Part shown: in pieces, positions 49,718 to 58,331 of the stretch | Layout of the letters: every line of letters begins with the position of its first letter | Position numbering within the stretch: the stretch's first letter is position 1 | Source of the DNA: DAOTWA01 sp034435955 | Lineage (GTDB): Bacteria; Chloroflexota; Anaerolineae; Anaerolineales; Anaerolineaceae | Direction: 5' to 3' | Assembly: GCA_034435955.1 (NCBI GenBank) | Contig: DAOTWA010000045.1 | Coordinates: 28,837 to 92,836, forward strand | Length of the DNA: 64,000 bases | Translations under genes and position numbers: made by a program | The notes under the pieces: generated by a model | The model's input: the letters and a program-made list of their open reading frames with translations, nothing else | Database searches by the model: none | What the model was told of the DNA's origin: nothing

Positions 49718-50491
49718 ATGAGTATGAAGCGCGTGCCCTACGACCGAATTGCAGTCACATACGATGAACGTTACATGCGTCCACGCAACCCGGCCGTCAC
49801 GTTGGCGCTGCTAGAACTGGCAAGGCAATACCCGGGCGGGCGCTTGCTTGAAGTGGGTTGTGGCACAGGCCACTGGCTGGCAGAAGTGGGTTCGGCCGGC
49901 GCATGGACAGCCGGGCTGGACCTTTCGTCTGGCATGCTGCGTCAGGCACGCGAGCGTTTGGCGGAGGCCAGGCTGGTGTGCGGGCGCGGCGAGCAGCTCC
50001 CGTTTCGGGGAGCCTTTTTTGATCTGATTTTCTGCGTCAATGCGCTGCATCACTTCGAGAGGCAGGATGAATTCGTTTTCGGCGCCAAGCGGGCGTTGCG
50101 CAGCGGCGGGACATTGGCGGTAATTGGAATGGACCCCCACAAAGCGGGTACGCGCTGGTACCTGTACGATTATTTTCCCGGGACGAAAGAGATGGACCTG
50201 CAGCGCTATCCGTCGGAGGAAAGGATCGCGACGTGGATGGCGGCGGCAGGCTTCCGCGCGGTGGAAACGCAGGTTGTCGAGCGGGTGGCGCAGCGGCTGG
50301 TCGGGCGCGAGGTGTTGGGGGATTATTTTTTGGGTAAGAACAGCGCTTCGCAGCTTATCCTGCTGAGTGACCAGGAGTACGAAGCGGGGATGGCGCGCAT
50401 CCGCGCTGCGCTGAAAGATGGCGAAGCGAGCGGTGAGACGCGCGAATTTCCGGTGGAGCTTACGATCGTAATGGTGAAAGGCAGATGCTGA
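49718..50491 (+). CDS. Class I SAM-dependent methyltransferase (Methyltransf_11 type)
   Basis: 257 residues. YDRIAVTYDERYMRP at the N terminus is the common cap, then motif I LLEVGCGTGHWLAEVGSAG, GLDLSSGMLRQARERL, RGEQLPFRGAFFDLIFCVNALHHF and LRSGGTLAVIGMDPH. This order fits the UbiE/Methyltransferase-11 group. The substrate is unknown. A TATAAT at 49644 may be its -10. It converges on the amidohydrolase gene. Confidence 0.87.
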   Translation: MSMKRVPYDRIAVTYDERYMRPRNPAVTLALLELARQYPGGRLLEVGCGTGHWLAEVGSAGAWTAGLDLSSGMLRQARERLAEARLVCGRGEQLPFRGAFFDLIFCVNALHHFERQDEFVFGAKRALRSGGTLAVIGMDPHKAGTRWYLYDYFPGTKEMDLQRYPSEERIATWMAAAGFRAVETQVVERVAQRLVGREVLGDYFLGKNSASQLILLSDQEYEAGMARIRAALKDGEASGETREFPVELTIVMVKGRC

Positions 50492-50501
50492 CAACGGCCG
50501 G

Positions 50502-51890
50502 CTAAACCAGCTTGAAGCGCTCCGGCTCTGGGTGGCGGCGCACCATCTCGGCGGCGATGGCGTTGTGGCGGGCGATATGGCTTTCCAGGTCGAGAGTGAG
50601 CAGACGGCCATCCTTGACGATCAGACGGCCATGGATGACGGAAAGTGTCACGCGGTCAATGGTGCACAGGAGCAGTGCAGCCAACGGGTCATGAACTGCG
50701 CCGCCGGCCATGCTCAGGGTATTCAGATCTACGCCAATGAAATCGGCTGCTTTGCCGGGGGCCAGAAGGCCAATATCGTCGCGTCCGAGGACGGAGGCGC
50801 TGCCGCGGGTGGCCAGCTCGAGGGCCTCCTGGACGGAGAACGAAGAAGCGCCATACCTGACGCGCTGAAGGAGCAGCGCCATACGCGCTTCGGTCAGCAT
50901 GTGGCTGGAATCGTTGCTGGCCGATCCATCCACGCCCAGGCCCACTTTGACGCCGGCGTCGAGCATCTCGCGAACGCGGGCGATGCCGGAACCCAGGCGC
51001 ATGTTGGAGGAGGGGCAATGGGCGACACCTGTGCCCGTCTCGGCCAGCATGCGAATCTCGGCATCGTCGAGGTAAATAGAATGCGCCCACCAGACATCCG
51101 GGCCAATCCAATCAACCGACTGCATGTAGGCCGCCGGCCGCAGTCCGAAGCGCTGCTGACAGAAGGTCTCTTCATCGCGGGTCTCGGCCACGTGGGTATG
51201 GAGGGTCACATTCTTATAGGCACGCGCCAGCCTGGCGGACTGGCGCAATAGCTCGCCGGTTACGGAGAAGGGGGAGCAGGGCGCCAGGCCGACGCGGAGC
51301 ATGGCGTAATCCTGCGGGTCATGGTACTTCTCGATGACCCGCTGGCAGTCCTTCAGTATCTCATCCTCCTCCTGGACGACAGGATCAGGAGGCAGGCCGC
51401 CTTTGCTGCGTCCCAGGGACATGGAGCCGCGCGTGACCGTGAAGCGGATACCGATTTCGCGGGCGGCGCGCACCTGCGCGTCCAGGGAGGCGCCATGCGG
51501 ATAGAGGTACAGGTGGTCGCTGGAAGTGGTGCAGCCGCTCAGGATCAACTCGGCCATGGCGGTGAGGGAGCTGACGTAAACCGCTTCGTCATCCATCTCG
51601 CCCCAAATGGGATAGAGGCGCACCAGCCAATCGAAGAGTTCCTCGTTCTGGGCGCCAGGCACAGCGCGGGTTAAGGTCTGGTAGAAATGGTGATGGGTGT
51701 TGACCAGTCCGGGAAGAATGGCCAACCCGTGGGCGTCGATGACCTGATCGGCGGTTTGAGGCAGCTCGTCGCTGCGCCCGATCTTTTCAATGACATGTTC
51801 GCGCACGAACAGCCCGCCGTCAGGAATCTGGCGGCGCTGATCGTCCATGGTGATCACAACAGCGGCATTTTTAACCAGCAGGGTGCCCAC
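50502..51890 (-). CDS. Amidohydrolase, 8-oxoguanine deaminase-like
   Basis: 462 residues from GTG 51890 behind AAGGAGG. It is a subtype of the TrzN/AtzA/guanine-deaminase amidohydrolases: PGLVNTHHHFYQTLTRAVPGAQ gives the metal HxH (about 66-68), LHTHVAE the next His, WAHSIYLDD another, and GLGVDGSASNDSSHM the metal Asp. The combination QTLTRA and GVDGSASND resembles the 8-oxoguanine deaminase / hydroxydechloroatrazine group. It would remove an amino group from an oxidised or foreign purine or triazine-like base. Substrate assignment is an inference; cytoplasmic. Confidence 0.85.
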   Translation of the reverse strand: MGTLLVKNAAVVITMDDQRRQIPDGGLFVREHVIEKIGRSDELPQTADQVIDAHGLAILPGLVNTHHHFYQTLTRAVPGAQNEELFDWLVRLYPIWGEMDDEAVYVSSLTAMAELILSGCTTSSDHLYLYPHGASLDAQVRAAREIGIRFTVTRGSMSLGRSKGGLPPDPVVQEEDEILKDCQRVIEKYHDPQDYAMLRVGLAPCSPFSVTGELLRQSARLARAYKNVTLHTHVAETRDEETFCQQRFGLRPAAYMQSVDWIGPDVWWAHSIYLDDAEIRMLAETGTGVAHCPSSNMRLGSGIARVREMLDAGVKVGLGVDGSASNDSSHMLTEARMALLLQRVRYGASSFSVQEALELATRGSASVLGRDDIGLLAPGKAADFIGVDLNTLSMAGGAVHDPLAALLLCTIDRVTLSVIHGRLIVKDGRLLTLDLESHIARHNAIAAEMVRRHPEPERFKLV

Positions 51891-52268
51891 ACAGACCTCC
51901 TTGATCGAAGGGAAAGAGCGAAGGGATTATATCATCCCGGCTTTAATGCCGAGGAGGGTTTCCTTGCGGAACTTCTCCTCCTCCATTATACTGGCTCAGG
52001 TGGGCATTGTCAGACAGGAGCGGAGTGAAGTGCAAAAATCGAAAGAGGCCTGGGACCGGGGCGGTGAAGAGCCGAAACACCGCAGCAAGGGGGCCGAGAT
52101 CTGCAGGCAATGCGATGAGGTGAGCAGGAGGCGGCATGTCTGATGGTCATCGGCCGGCATTGCCGGATAACATTTACCGGAGAGCCAGCCGCACGATTCG
52201 CAAGATACAATTTGCATTATAATTGGTATAATAATTATAAGAATTATCCAGATAGGACGCCAGCCATT
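51891..52268. promoter_or_regulatory. Divergent promoter region between amidohydrolase and moaA
   Basis: About 378 bp without a supported gene. An AT-rich island holds TTATAATT (52217-52224) and AATTATAA (52233-52240), a perfect inverted repeat around GGTATAAT, which includes TATAAT at 52227-52232, the likely moaA -10. GATACA 17 bp upstream may be the -35. Upstream, CCGGC/GCCGG and CCGG/CCGG small stems lie at about 52150-52185; I could not match them to the Moco RNA motif. Confidence 0.5.
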
Positions 52269-53249
52269 ATGGCCCTTGATCGTTTCGGACGCTCCATCCA
52301 TTATTTACGCATCAGCCTGACAGACCACTGCAATCTGCGCTGCATTTACTGCATGCCGGAAGATATGACCTTCCGACCGATCCCGGAGATGATGCAGGAT
52401 GACGAAATCCTGACCTTCATGCAGTTGTTCACCTCTCTGGGTTTCGATAAATTCCGTCTGACCGGCGGTGAGCCGACCGTGCGGGCGAACGTGGTGGAGC
52501 TGGTGCGCGGCATCGCGCACACGCCGGGGGTCCGTTCGCTGTCGATGACCACCAATGGCATCCTGTTGGGCAGGCTGGCCAGGCCATTGGCTGAAGCGGG
52601 GCTGCAACGCGTCAACGTGAGTCTGGATACGCTCGACCCGCAGAAGTTCCACCGGCTTACAAGGTGGGGGAAGATCGAGCAGGTGTGGGAGGGCATCCGC
52701 GCCGCTGAGGAAGCCGGTCTGAGGCCGGTGAAGATCAACGCGGTGGTGGTGCGCGGCTACAACGAAAGCGACGTTGTCGATCTGGCCAAACTGACCTACG
52801 AACACCCCTGGCAGGTGCGCTTCATCGAGATGATGCCTTTTGGCGGCGCGACCGACCTTCAGCTTAAGCAGGTGGTGAGCATGGCCGAGATGCGCGCGCG
52901 CATCGAAGCGGCGTTAGGGCCGCTGATCCCCAGCCACGATGGCAAATTGGACGGGGAGGCGTTGACGTTCAAACTGGAAGGGGCGACGGGGGAGATAGGC
53001 TTCATTTCAACGGTAACGGCGGCGTTTTGCGCGACTTGTTCGCGGGCAAGACTGACGGCCGATGGGCGGCTGCGGTTATGCTTGTTGCGCGACCATGAGG
53101 TGGACCTGCTTACCCCCCTGCGTCAAGGCGCCACATTGGAAGAACTGCGCGAATTGATTTTGAACGGCATCTGGGCAAAGCCGTGGGGCCACGGACTGGC
53201 GGAAGGCGAATTTGCCACCAATCGGGTGATGAGTGAGATTGGGGGGTAA
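52269..53249 (+). CDS. moaA: GTP 3',8-cyclase MoaA
   Basis: 326 residues from ATG 52269; the frame extends upstream but the homologous start DRFGRSIHYLRISLT fits here. A radical-SAM cluster is formed by C21, C25 and C28 (CNLRCIYC). FRLTGGEPTVR and LSMTTNG follow. The C-terminal second cluster uses C254, C257 and C271. MoaA with MoaC turns GTP into cyclic pyranopterin for molybdenum cofactor. No other moa gene lies in the window. AGGA lies 11 bases upstream, a weak ribosome site. Confidence 0.94.
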   Translation: MALDRFGRSIHYLRISLTDHCNLRCIYCMPEDMTFRPIPEMMQDDEILTFMQLFTSLGFDKFRLTGGEPTVRANVVELVRGIAHTPGVRSLSMTTNGILLGRLARPLAEAGLQRVNVSLDTLDPQKFHRLTRWGKIEQVWEGIRAAEEAGLRPVKINAVVVRGYNESDVVDLAKLTYEHPWQVRFIEMMPFGGATDLQLKQVVSMAEMRARIEAALGPLIPSHDGKLDGEALTFKLEGATGEIGFISTVTAAFCATCSRARLTADGRLRLCLLRDHEVDLLTPLRQGATLEELRELILNGIWAKPWGHGLAEGEFATNRVMSEIGG

Positions 53250-53388
53250 ACGATCGGTCTCACGATCCATTCGTCGAGAATCCAGTCAGCCTAATCCCTG
53301 GCCGATAGGGCGGATGAATTTCGGCAACCGAGGAGCCTTTTTTTCATGATCTACGCCGGTGGATTAAAATGAGCATGACGAGGGAGGT

Positions 53389-53871
53389 ATGGCCCAAATT
53401 GAGGTTCGGGCGCTACGGCCGGAGGATGCAAGCTGGGTGGAGGATTTCATCAGACAACGATGGGGGGCTGCGGAGGTCGTCGCGCATGGAATGGTGTACC
53501 ACCCGCAGCACCTGCCGGGATTTGTGGCGCGGGTGGGGGGCCAGCCCGTAGGATTGGTTACCTACCATGTCCAGGAGGCGGCGTGCGAGATCGTCACCCT
53601 GGACAGCAGCCGGCCTGGCGAGGGAATTGGGACAGCATTGGTGGCGGCGGTAAAGCGGGCGGCGCAGGAAACCGGCTGTAGGCGGTTGTGGCTGATTACC
53701 ACGAATGACAATCTGGATGCGCTGCGGCTTTATCAGCGGCGGGGTTTCACGCTGGCGGCGGTGCATCCCAATGCGGCGGCCGAAGCGAGGCGGCTCAAGC
53801 CGGAAATTCCGCTGATAGGCGAGTACGGGATTCCCATCCGCGATGAACTCGAGCTGGAAATGGAAATCTAA
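53389..53871 (+). CDS. GNAT family N-acetyltransferase
   Basis: 160 residues. The GNAT core is plain: IEVRALRPEDASWV at the start, VGLVTYHVQEAACEIVTLDS, the acetyl-CoA loop RPGEGIGTALVAAVKRAAQETG (about 77-98) and LWLITTNDNLDALRLYQRRGFTLAAV. The C terminus has PLIGEYGIPIRDELELE. The substrate is unknown. The GAGGGAGG ribosome site lies almost against the ATG, so the start is not certain. Confidence 0.88.
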   Translation: MAQIEVRALRPEDASWVEDFIRQRWGAAEVVAHGMVYHPQHLPGFVARVGGQPVGLVTYHVQEAACEIVTLDSSRPGEGIGTALVAAVKRAAQETGCRRLWLITTNDNLDALRLYQRRGFTLAAVHPNAAAEARRLKPEIPLIGEYGIPIRDELELEMEI

Positions 53872-53878
53872 GAATGCA

Positions 53879-53920
53879 AGCGAGACGGGCGGGTAATCGA
53901 TGAGCCCGTCTCGCTTTGTA
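53879..53920. terminator. Bidirectional intrinsic terminator
   Basis: AGCGAGACGGGC (53879-53890) pairs with GCCCGTCTCGCT (53904-53915), 12 bp around a 13-base loop. On the plus strand TTTGTATT follows. It lies between the converging GNAT and DsrE genes and can stop both. Confidence 0.8.
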
Positions 53921-53938
53921 TTGAACAGAGTGAGATGG

Positions 53939-54463
53939 TTAGATGAACAGCGTCTGAGCGCCGTTGGACATTTCGATGAATTCCATGGCGCTGAGAACCT
54001 CGGCCGAATCGACCAGGTCTGCCTTGGTCAGACGCATCATATCCATGGACATTTTGCAGCCGAACAAACGCGCACCGGCATCGCTGACCATCTCGACGAA
54101 CTCGGGGATGGGGGGGAAGTCCAGCTTGGCGATCTCGCGGTTCATCATCCAGGTGGCCAAGGCGGACATGCCGGGCAGGATGCCTATGAGGGTGGGGATA
54201 TGGAACCAAGGGTGCATATTGGGGTTGCCCACGGTAGCGATGTGCAGTTTGCCCATCTTTTTCTTGGTGATGATGTCCAAGCCCCAAAAAGTGAAGAAGA
54301 GATCCACATCCACGCCGGACATGCGGGCGGCGTTGGCCAGGATAAGGGGCGGGTAGGCCATATCCAGCGAGCCTTTCGAAACGATGATGGCCAGCTTACG
54401 GTCGATCTTTTTGCTCATGGCGGGGGCGTTGGCGGCTAGTGTCTCGAGCGAATTGGCGGTCAT
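53939..54463 (-). CDS. DsrE/DsrF/DrsH-like family protein (DsrE2 type)
   Basis: 174 residues from ATG 54463 (GGGAG upstream). KLAIIVSKGSLDMAYPPLILANAARMSGVDVDLFFTFWGL is the start of the DsrE fold (key parts KGSLDMAY and LFFTFWG). A long loop with TVGNPNMHPWFHIP and the conserved Cys in ARLFGCKMSMDMM (about residue 134) follow, as in DsrE2 proteins. These carry persulfide sulfur on that Cys between partners. It is the last gene of arsR-sqr-tusE-dsrE, 33 bp after the TusE-like gene. Confidence 0.87.
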   Translation of the reverse strand: MTANSLETLAANAPAMSKKIDRKLAIIVSKGSLDMAYPPLILANAARMSGVDVDLFFTFWGLDIITKKKMGKLHIATVGNPNMHPWFHIPTLIGILPGMSALATWMMNREIAKLDFPPIPEFVEMVSDAGARLFGCKMSMDMMRLTKADLVDSAEVLSAMEFIEMSNGAQTLFI

Positions 54464-54496
54464 TCCTAATCTCCCTGTTGTGTTCACAAAGTCGGC

Positions 54497-54805
54497 TTAG
54501 ATACAGCCGGTGGGTTTGCCAAGGCCGGCGATCTTGGCGGCCAGTTTAGCCGGGCCTCCGGGGAAGAGGGCATAGAGCTCCTTGGTGCTCACGTCGGTGT
54601 TCTTGGTGATGTTGCGCAGGGTGGGGGCTTCGCCCTTCGCCTTGAACTCCGCGCGGGCGTAGTTGATTACGACCCAATGGCGGTCGGTCAAAACGACGCC
54701 CTCACGCTCGGCGATGGCTTTAGCGATTTCGGGGGTCCATGCATTCGGGTCGACCATGTAGCCTTCTTCGTTGAACTTCACGTTTTCGAGGGACACAGTA
54801 GTCAT
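54497..54805 (-). CDS. TusE/DsrC family sulfur relay protein with single C-terminal cysteine
   Basis: 102 residues. The DsrC/TusE pattern is complete: FNEEGYMVDPNAWTPEIAKAIAEREGV, LTDRHWVVINYAR, TLRNITK and the C-terminal arm GLGKPTGC-I. The penultimate C101 is the sulfur-carrying CysA. The second cysteine of true DsrC, 11 residues before it, is Ala90 here, so it should act as a TusE-like persulfide carrier rather than form the trisulfide used by DsrC. It is placed between the sulfide:quinone oxidoreductase and DsrE genes. Confidence 0.9.
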   Translation of the reverse strand: MTTVSLENVKFNEEGYMVDPNAWTPEIAKAIAEREGVVLTDRHWVVINYARAEFKAKGEAPTLRNITKNTDVSTKELYALFPGGPAKLAAKIAGLGKPTGCI

Positions 54806-54894
54806 TTTTCATCTCTCCTTGTAGTAATTGAATAGTGCAAAGTTTGCCTGGTTTTTTACGGTCTAAAGATCGACTGCGCGATTTACAATGGAAA

Positions 54895-56124
54895 TCAGGG
54901 GCGCTTGCCGGCCATACTCATCTTCGAAGGCAGCGGCACCGGGATGCCGCGCAGCATCATATCCCAGTACATGTAGCGGAAAGCCAGCTTGCCCCAATGG
55001 TTGATGGTGGTCTCCTTGAGCAGACTGAAGGGGCCAACCACGGGTAAGGGATAAACCCCCGGGAGCGGTTCGGTGTCGTAGTTGAAGTCGATCATGGCCG
55101 CCTTGTGGTCGCCGCTCTCGATGTAGCACAGCGAGTGGCCGTCGAATGCTGCGGGCAGGGGTTGGCCTTTAATGGCGGCAAGGATGTTCTCCGTGATCAC
55201 ATCGAGCTGGAAATGGACTACCGAACCCGCTTTGGAAGAGGGCAGGTCGGTGGCATCGCCCATGACCCACACGTTTTCCCAGTTTTTGGAGCGCAGGGTC
55301 GCCTTATCGGTAGGGACGTAATTGAGATCGTCGCCCATGCCGGAGCGCTCAAAGACCTCGGCGCCCATATTGGTGGGGATTGTGACGAGCAGGTCGTAAG
55401 GGATCTCGCGCTCATCCCATGAGACGATGATCTGGCGGGAAGAGTCGACGGCAGCGATGTTGAAATCGGCTTCGACGTGGATGCCGCGCTTAGAAAGCAT
55501 GTCGCCGAAGGCGGCTGCGGCGCGGGGCTTGGTGAAGGCGCCGGAGAGTGGGGTGGCGTAGATCAGCTCGACCTTATCGCGCATGCCGCGCTGCTTGAAA
55601 TACCAGTCAGCCAGGAAGATGAACTCGAGCGGAGCGACAGGGCACTTGATCGGCATCTCGGTGATGTTAAGCACCAGCCGGCCACCCTGCCAGTGCTTGA
55701 GGAACTCACCCAGGGCGACGGAACCCTCGAAAGAGTAGAAATCGAAGATGTTCTTGCGCCAGCCGCCGTCCAGCATGCCCTCGGTCTGCTCGGGATGGAT
55801 ATCGGTGCCGGTGGCGATGACCAGTTGGTCGTAGGGTATCTCGCGCCCGTTTGTCAGTTTGACGCGGCTGTTTTCCGGCTCGACCAGCTCGATATCGGAA
55901 AGGATGAATTCAACGCGGCGCGGCACGAAACTGCGCTTGGGTTTAACCACGTCTTGCGGTTTATGCATGCCGAAGGGCAAGAAGATAAAGCCGGGCTGGT
56001 AGTAATGGTTCTGGTCGCGGTCGACCAGGATGATTTTCCATTCCTGTGGGTCCAGCTTTCTGGACATTTTGATGGCGATCATGGTGCCGGCGGTTCCGGC
56101 GCCGAGGATGAGGAAAGTTTTCAT
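54895..56124 (-). CDS. Sulfide:quinone oxidoreductase-like FAD flavoprotein
   Basis: 409 residues. The FAD site is ILGAGTAGTMIAIKMSRKL at the N terminus; IATGTDIHPEQ and WVMGDATDLPSSKAGSVVHFQ are the later flavin and FAD-ribose motifs. Cys in MPIKCPVAPLE (about 160) and Cys in SLCYIESGD (about 333) are placed like the redox cysteines of SQR. The C terminus has an amphipathic membrane-surface pattern (FRYMYWDMMLRG). It would oxidise sulfide to persulfide or polysulfide and reduce quinone. It lies 29 bp after arsR and ahead of the sulfur-relay genes. Confidence 0.87.
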   Translation of the reverse strand: MKTFLILGAGTAGTMIAIKMSRKLDPQEWKIILVDRDQNHYYQPGFIFLPFGMHKPQDVVKPKRSFVPRRVEFILSDIELVEPENSRVKLTNGREIPYDQLVIATGTDIHPEQTEGMLDGGWRKNIFDFYSFEGSVALGEFLKHWQGGRLVLNITEMPIKCPVAPLEFIFLADWYFKQRGMRDKVELIYATPLSGAFTKPRAAAAFGDMLSKRGIHVEADFNIAAVDSSRQIIVSWDEREIPYDLLVTIPTNMGAEVFERSGMGDDLNYVPTDKATLRSKNWENVWVMGDATDLPSSKAGSVVHFQLDVITENILAAIKGQPLPAAFDGHSLCYIESGDHKAAMIDFNYDTEPLPGVYPLPVVGPFSLLKETTINHWGKLAFRYMYWDMMLRGIPVPLPSKMSMAGKRP

Positions 56125-56153
56125 ACAGGATCTCTCCCTAAAGTGAAACGATA

Positions 56154-56495
56154 TTATTGAGATTGGCCAGCCTGGCGGACCAGAGCGGCCTGGCCTTCCA
56201 AAGAGCCGGCCAGGACGGCGCGCAGGAGGTCGAGAGCTTCGACGATGCGCTGGTCGGTCAGGCTGTAGATGACGCTTTGCGCTTCACGCTCGGCGTGGAC
56301 GATGCCGCGCTCGCGAAGGATCTTGAGGTGGCGTGAGACGGTGGGTTGGGGAAGCTCAAGCTTTTTGGCCAGGTCATTCACGTTGGTGGGGCCCTCGGAG
56401 AGGGCATAAATGATCAAGATACGGTTGGTGTCAGCCAAGCCGCTGCAGACCTGGGCGTGCAGGCGGGTAATTTCTTCTCTGAGGGTGTCGGTCAT
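56154..56495 (-). CDS. ArsR family transcriptional regulator
   Basis: 113 residues with the winged helix NDLAKKLELPQPTVSRHLKILRERGIV and a following beta wing VIYSLTD. Only one cysteine is present, C17 in AQVCSGLAD; the two-cysteine persulfide switch of SqrR/BigR is not complete within one chain. It heads the arsR-sqr-tusE-dsrE unit and most likely represses it until sulfide, persulfide or a metal appears. A dyad TACATATATGTA lies 33-44 bp upstream of its start. Confidence 0.88.
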   Translation of the reverse strand: MTDTLREEITRLHAQVCSGLADTNRILIIYALSEGPTNVNDLAKKLELPQPTVSRHLKILRERGIVHAEREAQSVIYSLTDQRIVEALDLLRAVLAGSLEGQAALVRQAGQSQ

Positions 56496-56981
56496 CGAGG
56501 CTCCTCTCGGTCGAGTTATTACGGAAGTACATATATGTATATATCCGTATATCTACATATGCGATTATACAAAATTTCACAAATGGTATATTGTGATTAA
56601 TGGCACATTTCGCCCATGAGATTAATCCTGTAATATTGCACCCGTATTACGAAGGACAGGATATGGAACGAAAATGGCTGTTTACAATCGAAATCGCGAA
56701 GCGATCGTCTGAAAATTGGGTGAGTTACGGACAGCAAATTGGAATAGGGTCTCGGGATTTCTATGGATGCGCAGATTGGAAATATTCATATTGACCCATC
56801 CCTTTTTTGCCCTTAAAATTAGCAGGTGATAATCGGTCAAATAATGTCGGATATGGCTTGCTTTTTCCGCACCGATCACGATCCGCCACGAGGGATGTAT
56901 GAGAAGTCTATCCTTCAACGTGATGGTATGGCTATCAGGCAGAGATGTTTTATTATGACCGATTGAAAGAAGGTGAAATTC
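56496..56981. promoter_or_regulatory. Divergent regulatory region between arsR and lysine aminomutase genes
   Basis: About 486 bp, AT-rich, without a supported gene. TACATATATGTA (56528-56539) is a perfect 12 bp dyad, and CATATGTA/TACATATG copies flank it. The minus-strand -10 TGTATAAT (TATAAT at 56564-56569) is the probable arsR promoter. TCACAA (56577-56582) and TTGTGA (56591-56596) form an inverted repeat with an 8-base spacer that may be another regulator site. Confidence 0.55.
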
Positions 56982-58331
56982 ATGGCAAATACCCCATTCC
57001 CTTCCAAAAGGGCACCGGTTTTCGCTGACGTCCCCGATGAGAAATGGAATGACTGGCGCTGGCAGCTCAGCCACCGCTTGAATACGGTGGAGGATTTCGA
57101 GCAGGTTCTGCGCCTGACCGACAGCGAGAAAAAAGCGCTGAGCACGAAAAACCTATTCCGGGTCGACATTACCCCCTATTTCGTCTCGCTGATCGACCCG
57201 GACGACCCCAACGACCCGATCCGGCGGCAGGTCATCCCAACGGCGGATGAGATCGTGCCGTTCACCGGAATGATGGAGGATTCGCTGGCCGAGGATCGGC
57301 ACTCGCCGGTACCCGGTCTGGTGCATCGCTACCCAGACCGGGTGTTGATGCTGGTCACCACACAATGCGCGTCGTACTGCCGTTACTGCACGCGTTCGCG
57401 CATCGTGGGGGATCCGTTGGCCAACTTCTCGCACGCCGAGTTCGAGATGCAGCTCGAATACCTGCGGCGAACCCCGCAGGTGCGCGACGTGCTGCTCTCG
57501 GGGGGCGATCCGCTGACCATTGCGCCGCGCGTGCTGGAGGAACTGCTGGCGAAACTGCGCGAGATACCGCACATCGAGATCATCCGCATCGGTACGCGCG
57601 TGCCGGTCTTCTTGCCGATGCGCGTGACGGATGAGCTGTGCGACATGCTGCAAAAATACCATCCGCTGTGGATGAACATCCATGTCAACCATCCCAATGA
57701 AATCACGAAAGAGCTGGCTGAGGCGACCGATCGGTTGAGTCGCGCGGGCATCCCGCTGGGCAACCAGTCGGTGTTGCTGGCGGGGGTGAACGATTGCCCG
57801 CACATCCAGCGACAGCTCGTTCACGATCTGGTGCGCATCCGCGTGCGACCTTATTATCTGTACCAGTGTGATCTGGTAGAAGGAGCTGGCCACTTCCGCA
57901 CACCGGTCTCCAAAGGGATAGAAATCATCGAGGCACTGAGAGGCCACACCTCGGGGTATGCCGTGCCCACCTATGTGGTGGATGCGCCGGGCGGCGGAGG
58001 GAAAATCCCGCTGGGGCCCAATTACCTGATATCCTATTCCGACCACAAGGTGGTACTGCGCAATTACGAGGGATACATCACCACCTACGAGGAGCCGCTG
58101 GGCTACCAGCCGCACGATGCGAAAACGTGCCGGTTCTGTCAAAACAAGCGCGCGGAACCGGGGCAGAGCGGCATCCTAGGATTGTTGGAAGGGGAGGAGA
58201 TGTTCATTAAACCGGAGGGCTTCGATGAGCTGCACAACCGCGGCGGCGGGACGCACCGGCTGCGCGCCCATCCGGAGGAATGGCAGCCTTACGGGATAGG
58301 GCCGGGGAGCGGGGTTGGCGGGGAGGAGTAG
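56982..58331 (+). CDS. kamA: L-lysine 2,3-aminomutase
   Basis: 449 residues from ATG 56982 with AAGAAGG upstream. A radical-SAM/PLP enzyme: cluster cysteines C129, C133, C136 (CASYCRYC), SGGDPLT, and VDAPGGGGKIPL with the PLP Lys K341. Asp D297 (QCDL) and D334 (VDAPG) match the two aspartates that bind the distal amino group of lysine, which speaks for lysine rather than glutamate as the substrate. C-terminal CRFC belongs to the zinc site. It makes beta-lysine. No acetyltransferase AblB or degradation gene adjoins; an amino-acid ABC importer follows. Confidence 0.93.
   Translation: MANTPFPSKRAPVFADVPDEKWNDWRWQLSHRLNTVEDFEQVLRLTDSEKKALSTKNLFRVDITPYFVSLIDPDDPNDPIRRQVIPTADEIVPFTGMMEDSLAEDRHSPVPGLVHRYPDRVLMLVTTQCASYCRYCTRSRIVGDPLANFSHAEFEMQLEYLRRTPQVRDVLLSGGDPLTIAPRVLEELLAKLREIPHIEIIRIGTRVPVFLPMRVTDELCDMLQKYHPLWMNIHVNHPNEITKELAEATDRLSRAGIPLGNQSVLLAGVNDCPHIQRQLVHDLVRIRVRPYYLYQCDLVEGAGHFRTPVSKGIEIIEALRGHTSGYAVPTYVVDAPGGGGKIPLGPNYLISYSDHKVVLRNYEGYITTYEEPLGYQPHDAKTCRFCQNKRAEPGQSGILGLLEGEEMFIKPEGFDELHNRGGGTHRLRAHPEEWQPYGIGPGSGVGGEE

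Noticed and set aside
52143..52268. Moco riboswitch in front of moaA
   Set aside because: Small stems exist, but I could not match the order and conserved bases of the Moco RNA motif; the evidence is too weak to name it.
57153..58142. 329-codon minus-strand frame inside kamA
   Set aside because: Antisense shadow of a conserved radical-SAM enzyme.
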